Below the pieces are notes generated by a model. The model saw only the letters and a list, made by a program, of their open reading frames with translations. It had not been told where the DNA came from and made no database searches. DNA of 20,070 bases from Plakobranchus ocellatus (Eukaryota > Mollusca > Gastropoda > Plakobranchidae), in contig BLXT01003772.1 of the NCBI GenBank assembly GCA_019648995.1, positions 1,701,542 through 1,721,611 on the forward strand. Reading direction: 5' to 3'. A program made the position numbers and the translations under genes. Shown piece after piece: positions 1 through 9,024 of the stretch. Position 1 is the first letter of the stretch. Each line of letters begins with the position of its first letter.

Positions 1-33
<33 letters not shown>

Positions 34-74
34 CATTGTTGCTGTTGCTGCTGCTGTTGTTGTTGTTGTTGTTA
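1..74. repeat. (TTG)n microsatellite, imperfect, cut by window edge
   Basis: The window opens in a triplet repeat of TTG/TGT units, interrupted by CATTG and by several GCTG units (TTG to CTG changes). After it the sequence drifts into ATC/ATT triplets up to about position 92. Its left end lies outside the window, so the full length is unknown. The mixed units suggest an old, decaying tract. No open frame gives it a coding role. Confidence 0.95.
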
Positions 75-1796
75 CTATCATCATTATTATTTTAATCATC
101 CTTTTATTTGTTTAAAGTAAATAATATAATCACTCCCGGGAATTGAAAGGTGTCTTGAGTGCAAAGATGCAAACATTTTCTTTTTTATTTCAGCCTAAAA
201 AAATCATATCTTTAATATTCATTTCTGCTTGGGATATCCTGGGGCAGGAAGGAAATTACTGAACGTAATACTCAAGACTTACCGGCGTGTCTGAGGCATT
301 AACCCACACCTTTGTGAGGCGCTTGTGCGTAGTGTAAGAACGGCACTAACTGAAAACAGGTTTATCTTTTCCCCGAGACCTAGGGATGCACAAATCCTTG
401 TTTTCCATCTGGTTACAGGCCAGCAATCTAAGTGGCTTACCCACTTTCCACCCTCCCCACAAACAAATTGCTTCATTACGAAAAACTCGGAGCGACTCTC
501 GTGGGAGTTAGGCAGGTGTTTTGATTCCCTCCTTACTGTGATTCATGACTTGTCATTCTTACGCCGAATGAGAATTTCGGGTATTGCTTGAATTGTTTGG
601 TCTCCAGATTTGCTGAATGGAATGTAAAAAGTTAAGGTAAAGGAAGCAGATTGAAATAATGAAGTGTAAGTCATAACTTAACAAAATATAGTTTTATAAA
701 GGTAAATACGGTCAAACCTCTTTCGGCTTGAGAGCTAGATTCTTTCTCTTGGTTTTTTTTTTTTTTTTTCATTCTGAAAAAGATGTTGATTGTTGTACGG
801 GTATCAGTTATAAAGAAAGAAGGCGATCGGTGTTGAGGCGTCATTACCAACACGTAATTATCAGTTCGTTACCTTTTGAGATGTGCCAGACTATGCCGCC
901 AAAGGCCATCAAAATGACAGGCCTAAAAAAATCTGGATTAATTGAATTGATTGAGTCAATATTCTCTAACAGGGTTTTTTAACGTCCTGTTTTATTATTG
1001 TTGGTTAAGGCGAGATACCAATGTTTAATTTCAATTTGTTCACATTAAAGTAGTAAACAAGTCTTTTTTTTTTATTGAAGAGGTTTTAGTTAGAAATTCC
1101 ATTGTGTATGAGCTTTATCATGTGTTTATAGTCAAGTGTTTCCTGCGTGTTTCTGCACCGCATCAAAGTTAAGAATTGTTTCAGTGTTAAAGGCGTCAAG
1201 CAAGGAACCGCCTTGACAATGAATTATTGTTATCGAGAATACTTTTCCAGGGTAACATTAGAGCGCGGCTGAGACTTATTTCAATTTCTTTTTTTTTTCA
1301 AAGGATGTCAAATTGTATTTCTCATAACTCTCTTCCTGTTCTGTCAAAATTAATGATAAACTTATAATGCTTCTGTTCCTTTTACCCCACTCTATTTTGC
1401 TTCTGTCATATAAAAAAAAATTAAAGAAGACACTTGTTCAATGTGTAACAGTGTGTGATAGTCGAGGTTTGAGCGTGAGGTAGATGCAATCAGGCGGCCA
1501 TGGATTAGGAGATGCAGTGACTAAAAAGCAAATAACTAACAAAGGCAAAGTTCCTTATTGTAACCTCATTAGGTAGATTGCTTCAACAGGCCCTAAGTCA
1601 TTGTTGCATCATAAAGAAAACCTATAATAGTAATTTAGACAATCAAAGCTTCACTATATCAATTGTTATTATGAGTGCAAGTTGGCTGAAGTTGTTCATA
1701 CATTGATATTTATGATCAAACATTCTGATCTTCAAAACTATAACTATATTTTTCGTATAGTTAAGGAGTGAAACAAAATTTACTAATGAATTGAAT
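75..1796. other. AT-rich sequence without a recognisable gene
   Basis: I see no gene, RNA gene or mobile element that I can support here. The stretch has T-runs near 752-769, 1063-1073 and 1289-1298. Two overlapping-strand frames near 279-591 encode at most 88 residues of low-confidence sequence with no recognisable motif. A frame at 728-982 ends in a Lys-rich MPPKAIKMTGLKKSG segment that faintly recalls nucleic-acid-binding peptides, but it starts across a T-run and cannot be assigned. The likeliest reading is intergenic or intronic DNA. Confidence 0.6.
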
Positions 1797-1960
1797 TGGA
1801 TGAAGCTGGAGTAAGAGATAGAAGCATGTACAACGAAAGAGTCTCTGAGAAAGAGAGACATAAAAAAGGGGGTGGATGTCAGGTAGAGAGAAGGGAAAAA
1901 GAGGAATAGGGAAAACTAGCAAATGAAAGACAGAGGGAGATAGAAGTGGGTGAGTGAAAA
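1797..1960 (+). repeat. Purine-rich (polypurine) stretch
   Basis: The plus strand is strongly enriched in A and G for about 160 bp, made of irregular GAGA, GGGAAA and AAAAGAGG words instead of a fixed unit. Such tracts often arise from decayed GA microsatellites and can form triplex-like structure. It directly precedes the GC-richer patch at about 1978-2170. No function can be assigned from sequence alone. Confidence 0.5.
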
Positions 1961-1977
1961 CTCTTTTCTCTTTCTAA

Positions 1978-2170
1978 GGCGCGTGCCCGAGCACTGCAGA
2001 ACTCGCCATTTTCGAAGGCTTCTCTCTCAGTCTTAGATCCACCGGTCGGAAAGGCCACCCAGGGTTTCTAAGTGCCTTCAGTTTGTGTTGGTGTTGTTAA
2101 TGCTATGGGGATGTATCCGAGGTGAAGAGCAGTTTCCGTGGGTGTATGGGTAATAGAAGACCGCGAACTG
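1978..2170. other. GC- and CpG-richer patch, possible untranslated exon or promoter-proximal DNA
   Basis: Against an AT-rich background this block contains many CpG dinucleotides (for example in GGCGCGTGCCCGAG, ACCGGTCGG and GACCGCGAAC). A segment bounded by CTCTCTCAG on its left (ending near 2031) and GAG/GTGAAG on its right (near 2120-2125) has the outline of an exon. All three plus-strand frames of that segment contain stop codons, so a fully coding exon is excluded. It could be untranslated exon, regulatory DNA, or an old GC-richer repeat. No TATA or initiator arrangement convinces me. Confidence 0.25.
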
Positions 2171-2174
2171 ATTT

Positions 2175-3465
2175 GGTTTTGAAGATAAGGCCAGATAGCG
2201 GAAATTTGCTTTTACATCATGGTTGCAAAATGCAGTAAATCTGAGCTAAAAACATCTTGGCAATTTTATGTTTCGGTGATAAAGATAAATGTAAGAAATA
2301 AATCTATTTGGCACCAGAGATTTGTTAGATTTTTCATTTTAAAAATTAGGATGTTTTACATTTAAATTAAAGGTAGTTAAAACGTGTAGGTTGAAACCTG
2401 AATATTTTTTTATTACTCTGTATTCCTCTCATAACTTCTCAGTAATAGATAACACCAACAATAATTGCAGTCACATTCTTTGTGTAAAAACTATGGTTGA
2501 AAAGAACTTTATAATAATGATGTTTCGTTAGACTAATTAATATTTGCCTCCGAAATTCAAATGTATAGAATTATCCTTAGATTGAATCAAACTGTCCCTG
2601 AATTGTTTTTTACTGCAACAAAAAAAATTCTTTGTTTGAACATTTAGATATAATGAAGCTTGATATCACCTTTTTTCTTATTGCTATTTATATCATTGTG
2701 ATTATTATCGATACTGTCATGATCATCATCATCGTCAGTAGCATCAGCATCATCATTATCACCACCAACATGATCATCAATATAAAAATAATTATGCCAC
2801 TTTACCTGTAACATTTAGGCTACTTTTGATTATCACTATTCTTTACAAGTTCTTTACATGTAGTTGAATCTATCACAAACTTTTACAACTAATTAAAAAT
2901 TGCATCTGTTGGCCCATCAATTTTCGTCTCAAAACAACTGATACTTAAAATTTTAATCAAATCTTCTTTGTGACTGTGCTCTCTATGTTTTCAATTAACC
3001 CCAACCAGTGTGTGATCATTTGCGTGACATTGCTTTGTAGCCTGAGCAGAGATTTTTTATGGGCTAAACGAAAATTGAATCAGTCTCCAGTAGCACGACA
3101 TAATAATTATCTTGTAAGCACTTTGTACTCGGTCACGGAATAATAAGCTTTGAAGTAGTTCCACTTAAAACACTGGTTTCATATTCGGAATTTAAGACCG
3201 TTGCCCGGTAAGGTTTTATGGGTTCGTTCATAAACCGGGATAGGGAATGCGCCCGTCTCTATAGCGATCTAGTTATGAGAGATAAGATAAAAATCTTTAT
3301 GTAGTGTGACTTCCACTGAGCATAGCGCAATGTCTGCTTTAGAGGAAGACCTGTTACAATGTTCAAGAGGGACGAATGAATATTATCATCACTATTGATT
3401 TGGGAGATGAAAAGAGAGATATATGTACTAGGAAAAGAGGAATAGCTAATGGGTTTCTTCCCCCC
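2175..3465. other. AT-rich sequence without a recognisable gene
   Basis: No gene is supported here. The one notable low-complexity stretch is a degenerate ATC/ATT triplet run at about 2700-2780. A small bulged hairpin lies at 3204-3239, where CCCGGT...TTTATG on the left pairs with CATAAACCGGG on the right across a loop containing GGTTCG. That loop resembles a tRNA T-loop, but no other tRNA arm is present, so I do not call a tRNA. Confidence 0.55.
2700..2780. repeat. Degenerate ATC/ATT triplet repeat
   Basis: The run consists of ATC, ATT, GTC, ATG and ACC triplets, with the clearest part GATCATCATCATCGTC from about 2721. Many single-base changes break the register, so this is an old trinucleotide tract. 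Confidence 0.7.
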
Positions 3466-3478
3466 CTCTCTCTCTCTT

Positions 3479-3516
<38 letters not shown>

Positions 3517-3536
3517 TCTCTCTCTCAACCTGCCTC

Positions 3537-3603
<67 letters not shown>
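3466..3603. repeat. Compound microsatellite (CT)n then (TCTA)n
   Basis: An interrupted CT tract runs from about 3466 to 3526, with TTTC interruptions. A 10-bp non-repeat spacer follows, then about 16.75 uninterrupted TCTA units from 3537 to 3603. Decaying TCTG/TGTC/TGAC units continue to about 3622, as expected for a longer array eroding at its right edge. Stop-free frames through it (Leu-Ser and Tyr-Leu-Ser-Ile repeats on plus, Arg-Glu on minus) are artefacts of the repeat. Confidence 0.97.
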
Positions 3604-3622
3604 GTTTGTCTGACTGTCTGAC

Positions 3623-5292
3623 AAGCTATCTGTTTTATCAATTTATCTGACTGGATTTTTTTGTTCTTTAGCTGCTTCCTCCTTTGTACAATATCTGTCT
3701 CTCTATCGCCAGTATACCCACCATATCTGACCTTTTCTTCCATTTTATAATCTTTATTTCTATATTTTTAAATATTATTTTTATACACTTGTACTGCAAG
3801 TTTTTATGCCTCTTTTTCAATCCCTCATTAGTAATGTTGTCAAGAAGAACGAGACAAAAATATCTGTTTAATTGATTAATTGATGAGTTTAAATGCAGTT
3901 AAGACACTTCAACATCTTGTCAAGCGATAGGGTGGCTACAGTAAGAGTAATGGATCATGTGAAATGTTATAACAATGTGAATCCACTCAATATGTGTCTC
4001 GTATGGTTGCTAAATTTTTGTTTGAGACATGAAGATTCCCACAATTATATTTTGGTGCTTTATGCTCAGCAGCCACGATTTTCATATAAAAGCTACAGTT
4101 TTAAGGCCAATCCCAACCCTTTTAAAAGCGAAGTAAGTTTCTTGGTACTAAACCTAATATATATAAAATGACAAAAAAATACATTATATGCGGCTACGCA
4201 AATTGTATTCATAATTACAACAGAACAACTTTATGAGCGGTATTTTCTTTTCGACAGCTTTTACGATTGAACATTCTTATACTTAAAAAGTGTAATTAAA
4301 ATTTGCCTATTGACTTTTTTTTTTGCGTACTTGTAAAATGTAAAATACCGAACAAAAATTCCTGCCTGGGGAAAACCTACGTAATAAAAGGGTAAATAAA
4401 CTATTTGATTGTATGTGTGAAAAACCTAAGGTGAAAGTCTTTTTAAAAAGCCATTACTGTTTTGGCATACCCTACTAAGAGAAAAAAAAAATTAGAACGT
4501 AGGCCTACAAGTTATGGTTTTTTAATTCCTTTAATATTTCCCTCGGCAAAAGTTGTAAGATGCAACTGTGACAGAAAAAATTTTATACGCATATACATAT
4601 ATATATATATATTTCTTTTTTTAAATTTCTTTCACTCTAAAACAACATTTTTTTAGCGCAATACCTTTCATCTCAAAAGGAAAATAAAATATAGCTTTAT
4701 CCCAATGTTTTCTTTCATTGAAATGAATTTTAGAAAAGCACATCAACACTCTAAACTGACATTATACCTAGAAAGTCTGTGTTATTTTGGTAATGGGGAT
4801 AATATCATTTTATAGCGTACGTCCAACCCGACTTACAGATAACTCATTTTACGAATCTCAGTGGCGACCTAGTCCTGGAGATCACCTATGATAGAGACCT
4901 TAGTTCTCGGTATGATGTTTGCTTAATCAGTAAGGATAAAGTCTATAAAAACTTATATCTACCGCTATCGAGTTTTAGTCGCTTTTTATGCTTACATTAT
5001 TTTCGATCTTAGTCTAGACAAGGTTTGGGACTTATAGGACGAGCACAAACTGAATACAAAGAGTGAGTTTGAAATAATATTAGCATGAACATTGCATTTG
5101 AAAAATTAATTTTCTTCCAATTTTTTCTTTCTTTGCATGTGTGGAAACAAGTTTGCAATATCACAGAAAGTAAAAATATTATTCGCCACGATTTCCTTTC
5201 CATTCCAATTATTTTTTTTTATTTTTTTTTTGCTTCGGTTTTGTTTGTTAAGGTTAATTGTTTGCCCGATGGTTATTGAGTTTGTAATATCC
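3623..5292. other. AT-rich sequence without a supported gene
   Basis: No gene, RNA or transposon is supported. It has a short (TA)n at about 4593-4611 and T-runs near 4315-4324 and 5212-5231. A 234-bp open stretch at 3899-4132 is preceded by AG and followed by GTAAGT, and both boundaries are in phase 0. Its protein has no recognisable domain, and the acceptor lacks a pyrimidine tract, so I list it only as a weak finding. Confidence 0.5.
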
Positions 5293-5748
5293 TTTCATAT
5301 GAAGGGATCTTACATAACAGTTTTCAGATAATTCACATGTCCATATTAAAGGATCTTTAAAAGACAGGTTGCAGGGAAATTAATTTACAGGTCCATATTA
5401 AAGGATCTTTAAAAGAAAGGTTGCAGGGAAATTAATTTACAGGTCTATAATAAAGGATCTTTAAAAGAAAGGTTGCAGGGAAATTAATTTACAGGTCCAT
5501 AAAAAAAGGATCATATATAAACGTTTACAGATAATTACATTCGCGCGTAACATAAAAGGATCTTAAATAAAAATTTACAGAGAAATTAAATCGTTCTCAT
5601 CCATATAAGGAACTATTTATAAAAGTTTACAGACAAATAAGTTCCGTTGTCCATATCAATGGGTTTTCTTTAAAAGTTTACAGAGAAATACATTCGCTCG
5701 TCCGTGAAAAGGGATCTTCACTGTAAATCAATTGAAAAATTAATCTCT

Positions 5749-5760
5749 ATGTCCATATAA
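5749..5760. repeat. Left flanking direct repeat of the reverse SINE (probable target-site duplication)
   Basis: ATGTCCATATAA here matches ATGTCTATATAA at 6026-6037 with one mismatch. This fits a target-site duplication from L1-type reverse transcription. The target is itself a repeated array sequence, so part of the match could instead reflect array periodicity. Confidence 0.65.
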
Positions 5761-6025
5761 GTAAAGTGGTTCCCGCACTTAGTCCAAGCATCGGGGAACC
5801 AGGAGTAGGGTCCTGATTGTTCTTGGCACACGACATTATGAGGTAGTTTGCCATTGCTTTCCTCGCCGTCTTTACTCTCGCCGGGTCTTAAGAGACCTAG
5901 TACCCATTTAGTGCGGGTTGGACACAGAGGAGCAATGATAAATTAATTTGGCCCGGACTGCGATTCGAACCCCGGATCTCGACTTGGTAGCCAACTGCCC
6001 TAACAGGTGAGCCACGGCTCCCCTA
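5761..6025 (-). mobile_element. tRNA-derived SINE, reverse orientation, inserted in the minisatellite
   Basis: Read on the minus strand, the element starts at about 6024 with GGGGAGCCGTGGCTCACC and has a tRNA-like head to about 5951. The A-box-like TGGCTCACCTGTTAGGGC is at 6014-5997 and a near-perfect B box, GGTTCGAATC, at 5971-5962. These are the internal RNA polymerase III promoter elements typical of tRNA SINEs. The tRNA-unrelated body of about 190 bp includes GGCAAACTACCTC and TGCCAAGAA words, a type of central segment seen in many animal SINEs; I cannot name the family. There is no clear A-tail; the 3' end (about 5761) is GGGAACCACTTTAC. Inverted arms CCCGCACTNA (5772-5781 and 5908-5917) lie in the 3' half. 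It has no coding capacity, so it would depend on LINE enzymes for movement. Confidence 0.88.
5951..6023 (-). promoter_or_regulatory. tRNA-like SINE head with internal Pol III A and B boxes
   Basis: The B box at 5962-5971 (GGTTCGAATC on minus) matches the T-loop consensus. The A-box-like block lies about 25 bp upstream at 5997-6014. A true tRNA gene is unlikely: the flanks GGGGAGCC and GGCCCGGACT do not form a clean seven-pair acceptor stem, and the sequence continues directly into a SINE body. Confidence 0.75.
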
Positions 6026-6037
6026 ATGTCTATATAA
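6026..6037. repeat. Right flanking direct repeat of the reverse SINE
   Basis: ATGTCTATATAA is the partner of the copy at 5749-5760, with a single C/T difference. Removing the SINE and one copy restores a unit that aligns with the 52-bp array through GAACACTTAAATACAAGTT. Confidence 0.65.
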
Positions 6038-6078
6038 AGAACACTTAAATACAAGTTAGTAGAGATTTTGGTTTGCTA

Positions 6079-7707
6079 GCCTATGCATAAATCACTCTCT
6101 TTTTTAAAGTTTAAATGCTTCAAAAAGACCCACTAGACTAGACGTTTTGCGTCCGAATCATGTAAGCCTATAAGTTCTATGAAAGAGAAGTGTTTCGATG
6201 CAGTTGTGTGTTAATTAACCTATAAGGCCATTATTAATGTGAAGAAGAAAAGAAAAAGAAAAAGCAAATCTACTCATTTTAAGATACCATCAGTTCTAAA
6301 GTATTTTGTATGTGCGTCTGGTTTCTTTTCCTTAACCCTTACTTTTTACTTTCTTTTTTTTTTCTTCTGAAAATAATTATTCATAGCTTTTTTCCAATCC
6401 ATTAGATTATCTGTGATTATTTTTCACTTCTTTTGGAATTATGTTACATAAAGCTTCATTTCTAGAAAGAATGTTTAACTTTTTTTTTTAATGAACGAAA
6501 TAGATTCCTCATTTTCATATCACAGGTAAAACACCAGATATCTAAGTTGTTCTTAAAGTGTCTTTTAAAATAAATCATATTTAAAGTTAAAAATAGTAAG
6601 CAAAGAAAGATAAACACAAGAACGAGAAATATATGAACAAGTTCGTATTGAAATCTTGACGTCAGAGAAAAAGGCAAGAGTTGTGCTTCTGCTTCACAAC
6701 TGGGCAGAAAAAAGTAGTTTTCAAAGGTTATTTTAAATTGAGAATCTTGATCTTAATGTCTTTAAAAATGATGCATTTTGGATAAGCTGCCATGTTGAAA
6801 AAAATGATAAAGAGCCCAACATTTTTTTCAACATTTTAGGTTTGTGCATGATGCACACAAGGAACACTATTCTATTCCTCACCAGTGCTTCACTGAGCAC
6901 CGTTGGTAAGCGCAAACCACCTGGAGACACCTGAGCATCTATGTCTGGCTGCTGAACATCACTGCAGGCTTATCACTCAGAACGCAATATTGGCTAATTT
7001 CCCATGCAGCACACATGGGTTTGTATATCAGCTAAAGCTGAATATTCATCTGGGCTAAAGCATCAAGAAAATAAAACAAAAATCAATTCCCAAAATTAGA
7101 CACCTCTGAAGCTCCTGACGTTTGTTTCAGGAGAGAGAAAAAAAAAAAGATTTGAACAAATCAGAAGAGAAAACATAAACCTCTTGGTTTATTTATTTAT
7201 TTTTTTTTTTTTTTGTTCCAAATAGTTTTTCAGTGTACAATTAACGCAAACATAAATTCATTTAAGTGAAAATTCTAATAATTTGGACGGAAACAGAGAA
7301 CGAATTCAAGTTTGTAATTGGCGATGATGCAGAGCGTTGTAACTATACCACAATGAGTTTCATAGAGGGATGAATAAATAAACACTATTCTCCAAGTCAG
7401 TTGGGAGTTTTAAAAAGGACACACATTGATTTTAAGAACTGAAATAAGCCATAAACAAAAATAATACAAGATATTAGTTGAAAACTATGTAAAAAATACT
7501 TTATATTCTGTATGCTTTAGACAGTGGCAATCACAAAGTTGGCAATTTCTTTAAAATGTGTGCACTGATGTTTGTAATCATTTTATACAGCTGAAAACCG
7601 GTTAACTGTTACCATTGTTTATAATGAGAGTGTTGAATCTACGCCAAAGATTATCGGTCGTTCCAAAAATTTAAAAAATTCAAATATATGTATATTTGTT
7701 TACAAAA

Positions 7708-7710
<3 letters not shown>
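6079..7710. other. AT-rich sequence without a supported gene
   Basis: No gene is supported here. Open frames at 6462-6677 and 6733-6930 on the minus strand are short, start across low-complexity sequence and show no recognisable domain. The stretch contains the 15-bp hairpin at 6792-6834, a T-run at about 7200-7214, and a mildly GC-richer part at about 6880-7040 that I cannot assign to any family. Confidence 0.55.
6792..6834. repeat. Perfect 15-bp inverted repeat (hairpin) with 13-nt loop
   Basis: ATGTTGAAAAAAATG at 6792-6806 is the exact reverse complement of CATTTTTTTCAACAT at 6820-6834, separated by 13 bases. A second small palindrome follows at 6843-6857 (TGTGCAT, one base, ATGCACA). It may be the remnant of a small inverted-repeat element or simply a structured RNA segment. 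Nothing shows it to be a microRNA precursor, since the stem is only 15 bp and does not extend. Confidence 0.8.

Positions 7711-7788
<78 letters not shown>
7711..7788. repeat. (GA)39 microsatellite
   Basis: 78 bp of GA units with a single interruption (GGGA near 7745). It is flanked by AAAGC on the left and AATAAATAAA on the right. Confidence 0.98.
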
Positions 7789-7791
<3 letters not shown>

Positions 7792-8514
7792 AATAAACGC
7801 ACATACAAGAAAAACCAAAAACAGCTACTTTGGCTGATATAGGATGCTTTTGCAAGAATTTTTTACAACTTTTTTTTTTTACCTAATTATAAATAAATAC
7901 CATCTTTCGAACTGGCTCCTCTTTTCCTTCATGAGACGTTTCATAATTTCATTTGAAATAATTGCAAATGAAAATCAGCGTGAATATGGGAAAGCCCAAA
8001 GAGCTATATTTGGTATCAGCAAAACAGTGTCTTTATGACATCTGGAAAGAAAAACACATTATGCACGCATGAGTTATTTTGAAAGCTTAGAAAAGCTAAG
8101 GAATTTGACACTTAATTTTTGTACAGTTTACACAAAACTTGCTGGTAATTATTGTGCCTTGCTTTTTTTTTTAATTTCAAATGCATCATTGAAGTTTCCG
8201 TTTATCTTAAAATTGTTCTTTTATTTTTTCTGATAATAGCTAATTGCTCTATAGTTAAAATTCATTACAGCATATAATAGTTAACACGAGTGTGTGGTTT
8301 TTGATTTCAAAAACAAGTTCGAATTCTTTTTCGGATATTAAAGCAGAATGTCAAAAATCTCAGTGGTATATTCATACTTTGTAAAAGTTTAGAAGAGGTA
8401 TGCATAACAGTTTCTATGTAGTCTGTTTATGCCTAATAGCATTTAACGAAAGATTCAGACATGCACTATCCCTTCCATGAAGTAACAGTACGCCCCCTTG
8501 TTCTAGCCATAGGT

Positions 8515-8515
<1 letters not shown>
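7789..8515. other. AT-rich spacer between two (GA)n tracts
   Basis: Nothing gene-like is supported. The open frame at 7844-8038 is 64 residues, begins across a T-run and has no recognisable motif. Confidence 0.6.

Positions 8516-8567
<52 letters not shown>
8516..8567. repeat. (GA)26 microsatellite
   Basis: 52 bp of uninterrupted GA. It produces an Arg-Glu repeat inside an otherwise unsupported plus-strand frame at 8461-8775, which I treat as an artefact of the repeat. Confidence 0.98.
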
Positions 8568-8570
<3 letters not shown>

Positions 8571-8792
8571 TCGTTTCTACCTCAAGGGCATTGCTCTCGG
8601 CAAGATCAGTGGGTTTAGATTCTCCGCGAAAACACGAGGACTAAGTATTAATATTTTGCTGTTTAAACAAAAATCTGGCGTTTTTCTGTTTTTGTTTATT
8701 ATTTTTGTTTGTTTTGTTTTGTATTTTTTTTTCTTTTTCGCTCTTGCCAAAAGTTTAATCTTTGCGTCAAATTAACATCTTTTTCTCTTTAC

Positions 8793-9016
8793 CTCGACAA
8801 ATGGACATATTGAAGTCGTTCTGTCTAAACAAAAGAACTCGATGAACGACTGTGCCATTACTAATCGGCGACCTGATCTCTTCTGGTGTAGACGCCTTCT
8901 CCCCAGTGGTGACGGAAACCATATTGTAAAAAGCTCTCACCATAGCTTTAGGTTCTTTGTCATTAAAGATCAAAGTTACAAGGGTATCAACAATGACATA
9001 ATTAGAATTCTTCTTC
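8793..9016 (-). CDS. Candidate isolated protein-coding exon, function unknown (partial)
   Basis: On the minus strand an open frame gives a balanced, non-repetitive 74-residue segment. It begins near KKNSNYVIVDTLVTLIF, continues through a central TTGEKASTPEEI, and ends HRVLLFRQNDFNMSICR. It shows alternating hydrophobic residues as in beta strands and one NGT glycosylation sequon (SNGTV), but I do not recognise a domain. It ends at a plausible splice donor, CGAG/GTAAAG (exon end 8793). The left boundary is weak: AG dinucleotides at 9017, 9013 and 9010 could be acceptors but have no pyrimidine tract, and an in-frame TGA lies just beyond. There is no ATG at the start of the frame. It may be a real exon of a gene extending outside the window, a pseudogene fragment, or chance. 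No neighbouring exon is visible. Confidence 0.25.
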
Positions 9017-9024
9017 CTTTTCAA

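Larger units (their letters stand above)
5293..6078 (+). repeat. Minisatellite with 52-bp period, about 10 units, interrupted by a SINE
   Basis: Units begin at about 5293, 5339, 5391, 5443, 5495, 5547, 5599, 5649, 5700 and 5751, so spacing is 52 bp for five consecutive units and 50-52 bp overall (the first is about 46 bp). Each unit reads roughly GTCCATATAA, then GGATCTT, then an A-rich stretch, then GTTTACAG and AGAAATTAA. The three units at 5339-5494 are nearly identical and share a variant with GTTGCAGGGAAATTAATTTACAG-like content; outer units are more diverged. The last unit is split: its first 10 bases are at 5751-5760 and the remainder at about 6028-6078, beyond the inserted SINE. No conserved open frame crosses the units. 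Confidence 0.92.

Noticed and set aside
728..982. C-terminal Lys-rich segment as a SAP-like or transposon gag fragment
   Set aside because: The similarity is limited to a few residues, and the frame starts across a T-run with stops and low-complexity residues.
3204..3239. Hairpin with a GGTTCG loop as a tRNA fragment
   Set aside because: The stem needs a bulge of about five bases and no A box or other arms lie at a suitable distance.
3259..3621. Open frames on both strands through the CT/TCTA microsatellite
   Set aside because: Both are repeat artefacts (Arg-Glu on minus; Leu-Ser and Tyr-Leu-Ser-Ile on plus) with no supported start, splice site or domain.
5951..6023. Possible tRNA gene on the minus strand
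   Set aside because: The A and B boxes are good, but the acceptor ends do not pair cleanly, and the sequence runs into a SINE body flanked by direct repeats.
8461..8775. Plus-strand open frame of 104 residues with a long Arg-Glu repeat
   Set aside because: The frame is kept open by the (GA)26 tract. The parts on either side have no recognisable domain and the end is a T-rich Phe run.
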